DNA of 9,802 nt from SAR202 cluster bacterium (lineage in GTDB: Bacteria > Chloroflexota > Dehalococcoidia > SAR202 > GCA-002694895), in assembly GCA_009391605.1 (NCBI GenBank), contig VFGQ01000051.1, positions 1 to 9,802 of the forward strand. Reading direction: 5' to 3'. Position 1 is the first letter of the stretch, and each line of letters begins with the position of its first letter. Positions 1 to 6,992 of the stretch are shown here, one piece after another. The translations under genes were made by a program, and so were the position numbers. The notes under the pieces were generated by a model. It did not search any database. It saw only the letters and a list, made by a program, of their open reading frames with translations, and was not told the DNA's origin.

Positions 1-85
1 CAAAAGATTGATTGTTAAGCCCATTTTGAATATTATCTGCACATCCCTGGCATGTCATGCCTTCAACTTTGTATATAGCTTGCAT
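1..85 (-). CDS. HMA-domain metal-binding protein, CopZ-like (5' part only)
   Basis: This gene is cut by the left edge, and only its first 28 codons are visible. Translating the minus strand from the ATG at 83-85 gives a protein starting MQAIYKVEGMTCQGC and continuing ADNIQNGLNN. The GMTCQGC stretch at residues 9-15 is the MxCxxC metal-binding loop of heavy-metal-associated domains, in which the two cysteines bind Cu(I) or a similar soft metal. The loop sits at the usual place, after the first beta strand. A good ribosome binding site (AAGAGGA on the minus strand, 91-97) lies 5 nt before the ATG and supports the start. It follows the MaoC gene by 35 bp on the same strand and could be co-transcribed with it. 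The gene could be a stand-alone chaperone of about 70 residues or the N-terminal domain of a copper-transporting P-type ATPase. The window does not decide between them. Confidence 0.85.
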   Translation of the reverse strand, partial: MQAIYKVEGMTCQGCADNIQNGLNNQSF

Positions 86-120
86 AAATTTCCTCTTTAT
101 AAACTAAATTGTTAATTATA

Positions 121-543
121 TTAATTTTTTGATGGAAGAGTGATTACAGCTTTACCTACTGTTGTTTTTTCTCCATCTTCTTTTTCTAGCCAAATTTCAC
201 AGTTAATTGTACCATTGGATGATATTTCTTTAACATTTCCTTTTGCATACACTGGTACTCCTGGAAGATCCATTCCTCTGTACTGTACTTCAAGTTTGTT
301 TAATTTTCCTAAAGGCCCTATCCAGTCAGTTAGTAATTGCGCAAGAAAAGCATTTTTTAAAGCGCCATGAAGTATTACACCAGGTAGTCCATTATTTTTA
401 GCATAATCCATATCATAATGTATTTGATAAAAATCACCTGATGCTCCGGCATATTTTACTAATTGTTGTGTTGTAGGATTCTTTTTAATTGTGGGTATTT
501 CCATACCATCAGAAATATCTTCCAAATATAAATTTTGACTCAT
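121..543 (-). CDS. MaoC-like (R)-hydratase, catalytic subunit (HadB-like)
   Basis: This is a 140-residue single-hotdog protein of the MaoC/(R)-specific enoyl hydratase family. Such enzymes interconvert trans-2-enoyl and (R)-3-hydroxyacyl thioesters in fatty-acid metabolism in the cytoplasm. The hydratase motif is intact: SGDFYQIHYD places the catalytic pair at D37 and H42 with the family D-x4-H spacing. The later LHG motif (around residue 58) and the strand ending in QYRG also fit. The ATG directly follows the TAA of the upstream gene (TAAATG). It has its own strong ribosome binding site (AAAGGAG, 550-556), so the start is well supported and the two proteins are probably made in matched amounts. 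The neighbouring gene encodes a hotdog protein lacking the catalytic His, so the pair resembles the mycobacterial HadA/HadB-type split dehydratase. The exact acyl substrate cannot be read from the sequence. Confidence 0.85.
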   Translation of the reverse strand: MSQNLYLEDISDGMEIPTIKKNPTTQQLVKYAGASGDFYQIHYDMDYAKNNGLPGVILHGALKNAFLAQLLTDWIGPLGKLNKLEVQYRGMDLPGVPVYAKGNVKEISSNGTINCEIWLEKEDGEKTTVGKAVITLPSKN

Positions 544-1008
544 TTAATTCTCCTTTGGTTCATATGTAATTGAAGTTGTGGTCTGAGTTGCTACTAATTC
601 AGATTTTTGATTTGTATAGCTTGTAACTCTTATAATAAATATCATATTTCCAAGTCTTCCATCACGATCAAATACATCTTCTAATTTGGTTTTTGTAGTA
701 ATTACATCACCAGCACAAACTGGTTCAAAATATTCCCATACACTTCCTCCATCTACTACAGCGGAGTAGGGAGATTTTATGTTTTCCGGTAAGGGATTAG
801 TAAGTACTGATCTTAAAAATGTTGGTGGTGCGACTACATTTCTGTAATTTAATTTTTTTGCATAACTTTCATCAGTATAAATAGCATTTGAATCTTCAAT
901 TGCTTCTGCAAATCTTCTGATAGCTCCTTTTTCAATATCATTTTCCAGTGGACTAGATTCTATTCCTATAGCATTTATAAGATCTTGTGGTATATTTTCT
1001 CCAGCCAT
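544..1008 (-). CDS. MaoC-type dehydratase N-terminal-like subunit (HadA-like, probably non-catalytic)
   Basis: This is a 154-residue protein of the FAS1-like/MaoC N-terminal dehydratase family, a hotdog fold that pairs with a catalytic MaoC subunit. Family features seen are the helix GAIRRFAEAIEDSN (residues 28-41), followed by YTDESYA and then VVAPPTFL (58-65). At the place where a catalytic hydratase has D-x4-H, this protein has D39 and Y44. The catalytic His is therefore replaced by Tyr, as expected for the structural, substrate-shaping half of a heterodimer. The ATG at 1006-1008 is preceded by AAGAGGA (minus strand, 1014-1020). The gene lies 34 bp after the pcrA stop on the same strand and abuts the catalytic subunit with no gap. 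I infer a heterodimeric (R)-3-hydroxyacyl dehydratase. Use in fatty-acid synthesis rather than degradation of branched or steroid acyl chains is a guess from the HadAB analogy. Confidence 0.82.
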   Translation of the reverse strand: MAGENIPQDLINAIGIESSPLENDIEKGAIRRFAEAIEDSNAIYTDESYAKKLNYRNVVAPPTFLRSVLTNPLPENIKSPYSAVVDGGSVWEYFEPVCAGDVITTKTKLEDVFDRDGRLGNMIFIIRVTSYTNQKSELVATQTTTSITYEPKEN

Positions 1009-1042
1009 ATTTTTCCTCTTAATTATGTATTAATTTTATATA

Positions 1043-3229
1043 TTATAACTTAACAATTCCGCTCATTGTATATAGAAACTTTTTGATACCTTTGTTTTCA
1101 TCAAAAGCTATTGTTAATTCAAAATCATCTTTTGAATCTTCAATTTGTATTATGATACCCTTTCCGAAATGAGGGTGTTTGACTTTATTTCCTGCTGTCA
1201 GTGAAGGTAAATTATTCTCAATTTTAGATTCTTTCTTTTTGATAATATTATTTTTTACTTCTTTATGTATATTTACCTGATGTCCGACAATTAATTCGTT
1301 CGGTATATCAAAAAGAAATCTCGATGGTTCTTTTAATTCAGATTTTCCCCAACCTCCTCTTTTGAAAACTCTCGAAAGATATAGTCTTCTTTTAGCTCTT
1401 GTTATACCTACATACATAAGTCTTCTCTCTTCTTCCATTTCATTTTCACTGTCAAATGAAAGTACATGAGGAAGAGTCCCATCTTCAAGACCGGTTAAAA
1501 ATACAGAATCAAACTCTAATCCCTTTGATTGATGAAGAGTAATTAATGTCAGTTTATCTTGTTCATCGTTAAGATTATCAACATCATTGATCAAACTTAC
1601 TGACTCTAGAAATAAATTAATTTTATTTTCTCCACCTTCACTTTCAAAATTATTAATTGAGCTAATAAGCTCCTCAATGTTTTCTAATCTTTCTTCAGGA
1701 TTTGTTAATGATGATAATAAGTAATTTTTGTAATTTGTTTTATCAATGATATAAGTTATTATTTCTTCTACACTAAATGTCTGGGATTTATTATTTATAT
1801 CAGTAATTAAATTTAAAAAACTTCTTACATGTTTTTTAGGGCCATTTGATAGTATTTTTGAAATTTCATTATCCTCATCTACATCAGATAAAATGGTTGC
1901 TGCATCCAAAATAGAAATGTTAGATTTATTTGCATAAAGAATGATTTTATCTATTGTTGATTTTCCTATTCCCCTTGTAGGTATATTTATAATTCTTAAA
2001 AGACTTGTGTCATCATTTAGATTTAAAGTTAATCTTAAATATGCGATGATATCTTTTATTTCTTGTCTTTGATAAAATCTTGTTCCGCCAACTAGTTGAT
2101 ATGGAATTTGTAATGATGACAAATAATGCTCAAAAGCTCTGGATTGTGCGTTTGTTCTATACATAATCGCAATATCTTTTAATTGAATTTTGTCTGAACT
2201 TATTATGTTGTTTATCTCTTTGGATATAATTTCTGCTTCTTCGTTTTCATCATATGATTCTATTGAAATTATAAGATTCCCTTTTTCATTGATTGCAGTT
2301 ATTTGGCGGCTATAATTTGTAGCATTTTCAGATATTATCGCCTGGGAAGCGTCAATTATATTTTGTGAAGATCTGTAATTTTTATTTAAGTAAATTATTT
2401 TAGATTTATTGTAATCAGATTTGAAATTTAAAATGTTTGTTATATCAGCGTTTCTCCAAGAGTAAATCGATTGATCTGGATCTCCGACTACAAAAATATT
2501 ATTTGTTTTATTAGCAATTAATTTTGCGATACTATATTGTATTAAATTTGTATCCTGGAATTCATCGATAAGCAGATACTTGTATTTTTCTTGGTATAGA
2601 TTAGATATTTCTTGATTTGAATTTAACATTTCGAATGTTTTCATTAATAAATCATCAAAATCCAATGCATTTGATTGAATAAGTTTTTGTTGATAAATTT
2701 TATATATTTCATATATGTTTTTTGCATATGCTGTTGAAATATTTTTTTGATAAGTTTCAGGATTTTGTATTTTACTTTTTGCACCCGAAATTATGCTTAA
2801 TACTACTCGCGGTTTATAAAGTTTATTATCAAGATTTAATTCATCTAAAGTTCTTTTAATTACTGCTGTTTGGTCATAAGAATCATAAATAGCAAAATTT
2901 TTATCTAAATTTAAAATATTATGATTTTCTCTGATCAAATATGCGCAAAATGAATGGAAAGTTCCAATATTTGGTAAAAATTTGATAGGAGGTATATCAA
3001 GCATATGAAATATTCTGTTTTTCATTTCATTGGCAGCTTTATTAGTAAATGTTAGAGCTGCAATTTCTTGTATTGGAATTTTCTCATTAATAATAAGCCA
3101 AGCAATTCTAGAAGTAATCACTCTGGTTTTTCCACTACCAGGTCCTGCTATGATTAATGCGGGTCCATCTTTATGCATTACAGCATCTAATTGGTTTACA
3201 TTCAAATTTTGAGTTAGTGTATTATCCAT
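1043..3229 (-). CDS. pcrA: ATP-dependent DNA helicase PcrA/UvrD (superfamily 1A)
   Basis: This is a full-length 3'-5' SF1A helicase of 728 residues, the usual PcrA size. It unwinds DNA in repair and replication and is likely linked to RNA polymerase. Motifs are in order: Q motif LNVNQ (9-13), Walker A AGPGSGKT (28-35), motif Ia TFTNKAANEM (60-69), motif Ib GTFHSF (89-94), Walker B LLIDEFQD (219-226), motif III GDPDQSIYSWR (249-259), motif IV NKNYRS (282-287), motif V TLHQSKGLEF (564-573) and motif VI VGITRAKRRL (607-616). Residues 679-728 (GNKVKHPHFGKGIIIQIE and beyond) match the C-terminal Tudor-like domain by which PcrA/UvrD contacts RNA polymerase. The 2B region is somewhat Asn/Ile-rich, as expected from AT-rich codons. 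The ATG lies 6 bp after the stop of the P-loop/DRTGG gene and has no visible Shine-Dalgarno sequence, so translational coupling is likely. PcrA versus UvrD naming is by lineage only; Rep is less likely given the Tudor tail. Confidence 0.96.
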   Translation of the reverse strand: MDNTLTQNLNVNQLDAVMHKDGPALIIAGPGSGKTRVITSRIAWLIINEKIPIQEIAALTFTNKAANEMKNRIFHMLDIPPIKFLPNIGTFHSFCAYLIRENHNILNLDKNFAIYDSYDQTAVIKRTLDELNLDNKLYKPRVVLSIISGAKSKIQNPETYQKNISTAYAKNIYEIYKIYQQKLIQSNALDFDDLLMKTFEMLNSNQEISNLYQEKYKYLLIDEFQDTNLIQYSIAKLIANKTNNIFVVGDPDQSIYSWRNADITNILNFKSDYNKSKIIYLNKNYRSSQNIIDASQAIISENATNYSRQITAINEKGNLIISIESYDENEEAEIISKEINNIISSDKIQLKDIAIMYRTNAQSRAFEHYLSSLQIPYQLVGGTRFYQRQEIKDIIAYLRLTLNLNDDTSLLRIINIPTRGIGKSTIDKIILYANKSNISILDAATILSDVDEDNEISKILSNGPKKHVRSFLNLITDINNKSQTFSVEEIITYIIDKTNYKNYLLSSLTNPEERLENIEELISSINNFESEGGENKINLFLESVSLINDVDNLNDEQDKLTLITLHQSKGLEFDSVFLTGLEDGTLPHVLSFDSENEMEEERRLMYVGITRAKRRLYLSRVFKRGGWGKSELKEPSRFLFDIPNELIVGHQVNIHKEVKNNIIKKKESKIENNLPSLTAGNKVKHPHFGKGIIIQIEDSKDDFELTIAFDENKGIKKFLYTMSGIVKL

Positions 3230-3235
3230 AGATAA

Positions 3236-4204
3236 TCATGTAGATATTAGTTGTTTAATATCTATTTGATCTGATATCAATTTTGATAATTTTTCAATTT
3301 TTTGATTGTGATAAGGATTTGAAATATCTAATATTTTATTTATATTTTTTGCGGTTTCTATAGTATTAGACTTAACAGAAATGATAGGTATTTCTCGTTC
3401 TTTCGCTTCATAAATAGAGTAATCAGCAGGAATAGAATCACCAGTTACAATTAAACAACTTACATCTTGATACAGGGCTGCCATTTGAATGTCTGGCCTG
3501 TCTGCCCTGACGATAACCGCTGGGTTTGTTTGAGATTTATAGTATTCTTTACCAGAATCCATTGCGGGAGTTCCAATTAAAAAGTTTTCAACAAGAGGAT
3601 CTTCTTCAGTCTGGACTATATATTCGGCCTTTAAATAATTTTTAATTTGATCAACAGTTATTGCGTTTAAAGTTCTTATTTCAGGAATTTCTGCGAGTAT
3701 ATTAAGGTTTTGCTTGTTTAATTTGGGTTCAATTTTTGATTTGATATATGTTGATCTGTATTTTGGTATTTTATTGTAAATAATCCATTGCAGATTTTTA
3801 ATTTCATTTATGGATTTATTGTTTAGCCTTGTTGAAAATTCATTAATTAAAATGCTTTTAGTATTATTGTTGTAAAATTCTTTAGTTATATTTGATTTGA
3901 TTTCTTGATCAACTTCAACTAGTACAATTTTATATTTTTTATCCAAATTGTTAATTTCTGACATGAGATTAGAAATTGCTTTTTTTGATTTTATATCAGT
4001 TATAGCCCTTGGCTTAAATGAAGTCTTTTGATTTAGTATTTTGTTTAAATGTGCCTGTGTGTTTATATCATCTTTTGATGAGTTGTTGAAAATTGGCTTA
4101 ATAGCAATATTCTTTATCTTATTATTACTCAATAATAAAGAAAAAGCTGATAGAATTAGGCTCTTACCTGCTTTCTTCTTATTTGAATAGAAATAAATAA
4201 TCAT
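3236..4204 (-). CDS. BioD-like P-loop plus DRTGG-domain protein (phosphotransacetylase N-terminal-like)
   Basis: This 322-residue protein has the layout of the stand-alone N-terminal part of long bacterial phosphotransacetylases: a dethiobiotin-synthetase-like P-loop domain (about 1-190) followed by a DRTGG domain (about 205-290). No acetyltransferase domain follows, so it is probably regulatory rather than a Pta enzyme. The P-loop is KKKAGKS (9-15). The usual first glycine of GxxxxGKS is replaced by N8, and the Walker B-like strand is IVLVEVD (93-99) rather than ending in EG. The DRTGG region shows VRADRPDIQMAAL (232-244) and LIVTGDSIP (251-259), where the family normally has GDR and TGG. 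VENFLIGTPAMDSG before it is typical of these proteins. It is first in the operon with pcrA, directly behind a strong promoter, and no clear Shine-Dalgarno precedes its ATG. The family's function is not well established. Nucleotide sensing is an inference. Confidence 0.8.
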   Translation of the reverse strand: MIIYFYSNKKKAGKSLILSAFSLLLSNNKIKNIAIKPIFNNSSKDDINTQAHLNKILNQKTSFKPRAITDIKSKKAISNLMSEINNLDKKYKIVLVEVDQEIKSNITKEFYNNNTKSILINEFSTRLNNKSINEIKNLQWIIYNKIPKYRSTYIKSKIEPKLNKQNLNILAEIPEIRTLNAITVDQIKNYLKAEYIVQTEEDPLVENFLIGTPAMDSGKEYYKSQTNPAVIVRADRPDIQMAALYQDVSCLIVTGDSIPADYSIYEAKEREIPIISVKSNTIETAKNINKILDISNPYHNQKIEKLSKLISDQIDIKQLIST

Positions 4205-4232
4205 AATTTAAAAACATTGGATTTATGAAAAA

Positions 4233-4262
4233 ATTATATCAAAACTAAAATTAAATTGTTAA
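4233..4262 (-). promoter_or_regulatory. Sigma-70-type promoter for the DRTGG-pcrA-maoC operon
   Basis: On the minus strand the -35 box reads TTAACA (4257-4262, five of six consensus bases). The -10 box reads TATAAT (4233-4238, six of six), with an 18-bp spacer. Transcription would start near 4226 and give a leader of roughly 20 nt before the ATG at 4204. The element lies in the 84-bp divergent gap between the DRTGG gene and ccmH. No equally good plus-strand promoter for ccmH was found in the same gap. Confidence 0.7.
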
Positions 4263-4288
4263 TTCTATATCTTGGAAATGTGTGATAT

Positions 4289-4726
4289 TTGAAAAATAAA
4301 GAAAAAATTTTTGATAACAGATTGAATAATTATTTTATTTGCTTGTTTATTATCGTGATTAGTATGACTGGTTGTTTTTATAACATCGATAATGATTTGT
4401 CTGATAATGAGATAAGATTTTTAAATCTTGAAAAACAAATTAAATGCCCAATCTGTCCAGCTGAAACAATTGCTGAATCCAATACAAAAGTATCTAAAGA
4501 TTTGAAAGATTTTATAAAACTAAAAATTGATGAAGGCTGGTCTGATAATAAAATTAAATCTTTCCTTATATCAAAATACGGAAAAGAGATACTTGCTACC
4601 CCTCAGAAGAAGGGCAGTGATTTATTTTTATGGGTAATTCCATTAGTTGTATTATTATTCGGGATTTTTACTTATTGGTCTTTGTATAAAACTATACGAT
4701 TCAGAACAAAAGGAGAGCAAAGTTGA
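4289..4726 (+). CDS. ccmH: Cytochrome c biogenesis protein CcmH (heme-lyase thioredoxin-like subunit)
   Basis: This is a 145-residue CcmH/NrfF-family protein. In System I it acts on the outer face of the cytoplasmic membrane, where its CxxC pair keeps the apocytochrome c cysteines reduced for heme ligation with CcmF. The redox motif is K-C53-P-I-C56-P followed by AETIAES, then the three-helix pattern DLKDFIKLKIDEGWSDNKI and the conserved KYGKEILATP. A C-terminal membrane segment spans about residues 112-131. The N-terminus has a hydrophobic stretch (15-28) ending ISMTGC29, which could be a signal anchor or a loose lipobox. The start is a TTG, because a TGA in frame at 4283-4285 excludes any upstream start. 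The first in-frame ATG is codon 26 and would delete the export signal. Only a weak GGAA precedes the TTG. The TGA stop overlaps the TTG start of ccmF (TTGA, 4723-4726). Confidence 0.9.
   Translation: MKNKEKIFDNRLNNYFICLFIIVISMTGCFYNIDNDLSDNEIRFLNLEKQIKCPICPAETIAESNTKVSKDLKDFIKLKIDEGWSDNKIKSFLISKYGKEILATPQKKGSDLFLWVIPLVVLLFGIFTYWSLYKTIRFRTKGEQS
4709..4715 (+). promoter_or_regulatory. Ribosome binding site fixing the TTG start of ccmF
   Basis: AAAGGAG lies 7 nt before the TTG at 4723, inside the end of ccmH. It is among the strongest Shine-Dalgarno sequences in the window, and it argues that ccmF starts at this TTG rather than at the ATG eight codons further in (M9). Confidence 0.75.
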
Positions 4727-6687
4727 TCTTTGGAAGTTTAGGGGATATGGTAATTAAATTATCTCTTGGAATGTATATATATTCAATTTTTGCTATATCT
4801 ATTGGTATAAAATATCAGGATTTGAAATTTATATATAGTGCAAGATTAGCATCATATTTTGGAACCTTTTTATTGTTGTTATCTACAATTACTTTGGTTT
4901 TAGGGTTTGTTAATCATGATTATAGTATTCAATATGTTGCTGATCATAGTAGTAACACAATGCCTTATATATACACATGGATTGCTTTTTATTCTGGTAA
5001 TGAAGGATCTTTATTATTTATATCAACATGTTTGTCAATTCTTTTATTTTTATTTATACAGAATAAAAAATTAAATGATAATTCAATTAATTTTTCACAT
5101 CTGTTTATATTACTTTTTCAAATATTTTTACTTATAAGTACCTCTGTTTTGGCAAACCCTTTTACAGAAGCTTCTAATATAGTTAAAGATGGTCAGGGAA
5201 TAAATCCTTTGTTATTACATTTTGGTATGTTTGTACATCCTCCTGTTCAGATGTTAGGTTTAACTGCTGTTGTTGTGCCTTTTTCAATTGCAATTGGCTC
5301 TTTATGTGCAAAAAATGAAAACTTGAATTTAAATTCTTTAAGGATATGGGCTTTAGCTACTTGGATTATATTAACAATTGGATTAGCTTTGGGAAGTTGG
5401 TGGGCTTATACAATTTTAGGATGGGGTGGATATTGGGCGTGGGATCCGGTTGAAAATTCATCTCTTATGCCATGGTTGTTAATGACAGCTTTTATACATT
5501 CAATTATGGTTCAGCAAAAAAGGAATATGTTTAAAGGATGGAATTTGTTTTTAATTATTTTTGCTTTTTTCATGGCTCAGATGGGTATGTTTATTAACAG
5601 AGGAGGTCCAGTTCCCTCTGTTCATTCTTTCGGGTCATCTTCTTTAGGTTGGACATTTTTACTTTTTATGTTTATTTCAACTACCTTTTCTTTTATGTTC
5701 TTTATTTATAGATACAGATTTTTAACATCAGTAAATTATGTACAATCCATTTTATCAAGGGAATCTTTAATTCTTGTTCAAAATGTTTTGTTTCTTTCTG
5801 TTGCTATTATTACTTTAATGGGTACAATTTATCCGGTTTTCACTAAATCAATAGAAGATGAACAAATTTATGTTGGTAGAGAATTTTATGATTTGGTAAA
5901 TGCTCCAATTTTACTCTTAATTATGATTATTCTTAGCATTGCTCCATTTGTGCCATGGAAGAATGCAAACATGTCATCTTATATAAAGAAAAAAACAATT
6001 GTTTTTGTTATTGCTGTGCTTTTGGCTATATTAAATAGTTGGATAATTTCAGGTCATTATTGGGTAACTATTTCATTTGTAATTTTATATTTTTCAAGTA
6101 TACAGATTTTCATTGAATTGTATAAAATTTCCAAAGCATCTTTTAATAAATTTAAAAATTTGAAAAATGTATTGGATAAATTTTTGAATATTTTATATTC
6201 TAATTTATCTCGTTATGGGGGATTGATCTCTCACACTGGAATTTTACTTGTTATGTTAGGAATTGCAGGAACTTCATTTATGGGAATTGAAAAAGATTTT
6301 GCATTAAAACCAGGTGAATCAGGAACCCTTAAAAATTATCAATTTACTTATATGAAAACTGATATAACTCAAAATTCCGATCACACTAATATTAAAGCAA
6401 TTATGCAAATAGAGAAAAATGGTAAATCATTAGGTCAATATACAACATCAAAAAGCTATTATCCTAAATTTGATATGAATTCTACTAAAGCAGGTATATT
6501 GAATTTTGGACTGGAAGATTTTTATTTTTCCCAATCGGTAATTTCTGAAGATAATTCAGCAGTATTTGAAGTTAAGATAAATCCTTTGGTTTCTCTTATA
6601 TGGACTGGAGCATTTGTTGTTGTTATTGGAGCTATAATCTCTGTGCTTCCTGTTTATAAAAAAAATGATAAAGTGAAAGTAAAATAA
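4723..6687 (+). CDS. ccmF: Cytochrome c heme lyase subunit CcmF
   Basis: This 654-residue polytopic membrane protein has the usual CcmF length. It takes heme from holo-CcmE and, with CcmH (and CcmI), attaches it to the CxxCH motif of apocytochrome c on the outer face of the membrane. The tryptophan-rich WWD domain is clear: GSWWAYTILGWGGYWAWDPVEN, with W226-W227 and D241-P242. Four expected heme-binding histidines are present: H172 (in VHPPVQ) and H301 (in PSVHSFG) for the WWD heme, and H259 (in FIHSIM) and H504 (in GGLISHTG) in membrane helices for the b heme. A large external domain near residues 515-620 precedes the last membrane segment. CcmF is distinguished from the related CcmC by its length and this C-terminal part. 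It starts at a TTG with a strong ribosome binding site and overlaps ccmH by 4 bp. Its TAA shares a base with the ATG of the next gene (TAATG). Confidence 0.96.
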   Translation: MIFGSLGDMVIKLSLGMYIYSIFAISIGIKYQDLKFIYSARLASYFGTFLLLLSTITLVLGFVNHDYSIQYVADHSSNTMPYIYTWIAFYSGNEGSLLFISTCLSILLFLFIQNKKLNDNSINFSHLFILLFQIFLLISTSVLANPFTEASNIVKDGQGINPLLLHFGMFVHPPVQMLGLTAVVVPFSIAIGSLCAKNENLNLNSLRIWALATWIILTIGLALGSWWAYTILGWGGYWAWDPVENSSLMPWLLMTAFIHSIMVQQKRNMFKGWNLFLIIFAFFMAQMGMFINRGGPVPSVHSFGSSSLGWTFLLFMFISTTFSFMFFIYRYRFLTSVNYVQSILSRESLILVQNVLFLSVAIITLMGTIYPVFTKSIEDEQIYVGREFYDLVNAPILLLIMIILSIAPFVPWKNANMSSYIKKKTIVFVIAVLLAILNSWIISGHYWVTISFVILYFSSIQIFIELYKISKASFNKFKNLKNVLDKFLNILYSNLSRYGGLISHTGILLVMLGIAGTSFMGIEKDFALKPGESGTLKNYQFTYMKTDITQNSDHTNIKAIMQIEKNGKSLGQYTTSKSYYPKFDMNSTKAGILNFGLEDFYFSQSVISEDNSAVFEVKINPLVSLIWTGAFVVVIGAIISVLPVYKKNDKVKVK

Positions 6688-6992
6688 TGTTAAATTTAAT
6701 AGGATTATTAATTATAATTATTATGGTAGTAATTGTATTATTGCCTTTTAATGATAAGTTTTGGACTTATATAAACAAAGATAAGAAGCGAGAAATTACA
6801 AATTTTATTGATTATTCTGATTATGAATTGGATTTGAATTCAATTATTACGGATTATCAAAGTGGTGTTTTAGATAAAAATGAGTTTAATAAACAATTAA
6901 ATTCTTTTCAGAAAATTATAAATAAATCATCCATAGATAAAAATGCAAGGTTAAGAATTGAACAATTACTTGAAAATGTTAATTCAAATTAA
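6687..6992 (+). CDS. Short CcmI-like single-pass membrane protein
   Basis: This is a 101-residue protein with one N-terminal membrane helix (about 3-21, rich in Ile, Leu and Val). A charged soluble tail follows, containing DLNSIITDYQSGVLDKNEFNKQL (quoted pieces: IITDYQSG, then LDKNEF). This resembles the pattern after the first helix of CcmI/CycH proteins, in which a helix with spaced acidic residues is followed by G-x-L/I-x-x-x-E-[FY]. CcmI normally continues with a second helix and a TPR domain that hands apocytochrome to the heme lyase. Both are missing here, and the protein ends at residue 101. The location right after ccmF, with TAATG start-stop overlap, supports a role with the lyase. 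No strong Shine-Dalgarno is seen, so coupling to ccmF is likely. The match is by pattern and position only. It could be an unrelated small membrane protein. Confidence 0.6.
   Translation: MLNLIGLLIIIIMVVIVLLPFNDKFWTYINKDKKREITNFIDYSDYELDLNSIITDYQSGVLDKNEFNKQLNSFQKIINKSSIDKNARLRIEQLLENVNSN

Noticed and set aside
140..370. Plus-strand ORF of 76 codons
   Set aside because: It lies antisense inside the catalytic MaoC gene, has no family features or convincing start, and mirrors the conserved coding strand.
1042..1070. Possible internal promoter at the end of pcrA for the MaoC genes
   Set aside because: A TATAAT occurs on the minus strand at 1042-1047, but no acceptable -35 box lies 16-18 bp upstream, and such hexamers are expected by chance in this AT-rich DNA.
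3030..3212. Plus-strand ORF of 60 codons
   Set aside because: It is antisense to the Walker A and motif Ia region of pcrA, which is strongly conserved as protein; its hydrophobic look is a by-product of the opposite strand.
3236..4204. Phosphate acetyltransferase (Pta) or dethiobiotin synthetase (BioD)
   Set aside because: The acetyltransferase domain of Pta is absent, and the DRTGG domain with an altered P-loop does not fit BioD, so neither enzyme name is justified.
4367..4375. Lipoprotein signal in CcmH (MTGC ending at C29)
   Set aside because: The -3 residue is Met rather than a typical Leu, Val or Ile, and CcmH is usually held by a plain N-terminal signal and a C-terminal helix, so I note it but do not call it.
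6958..6975. TTG at 6958 as the start of the exported protein gene
   Set aside because: It would add six residues and enlarge the overlap with the CcmI-like gene to 35 bp with only a weak AAGG in front. The ATG at 6976 gives a normal signal peptide. It remains possible because TTG starts are used by ccmH and ccmF.
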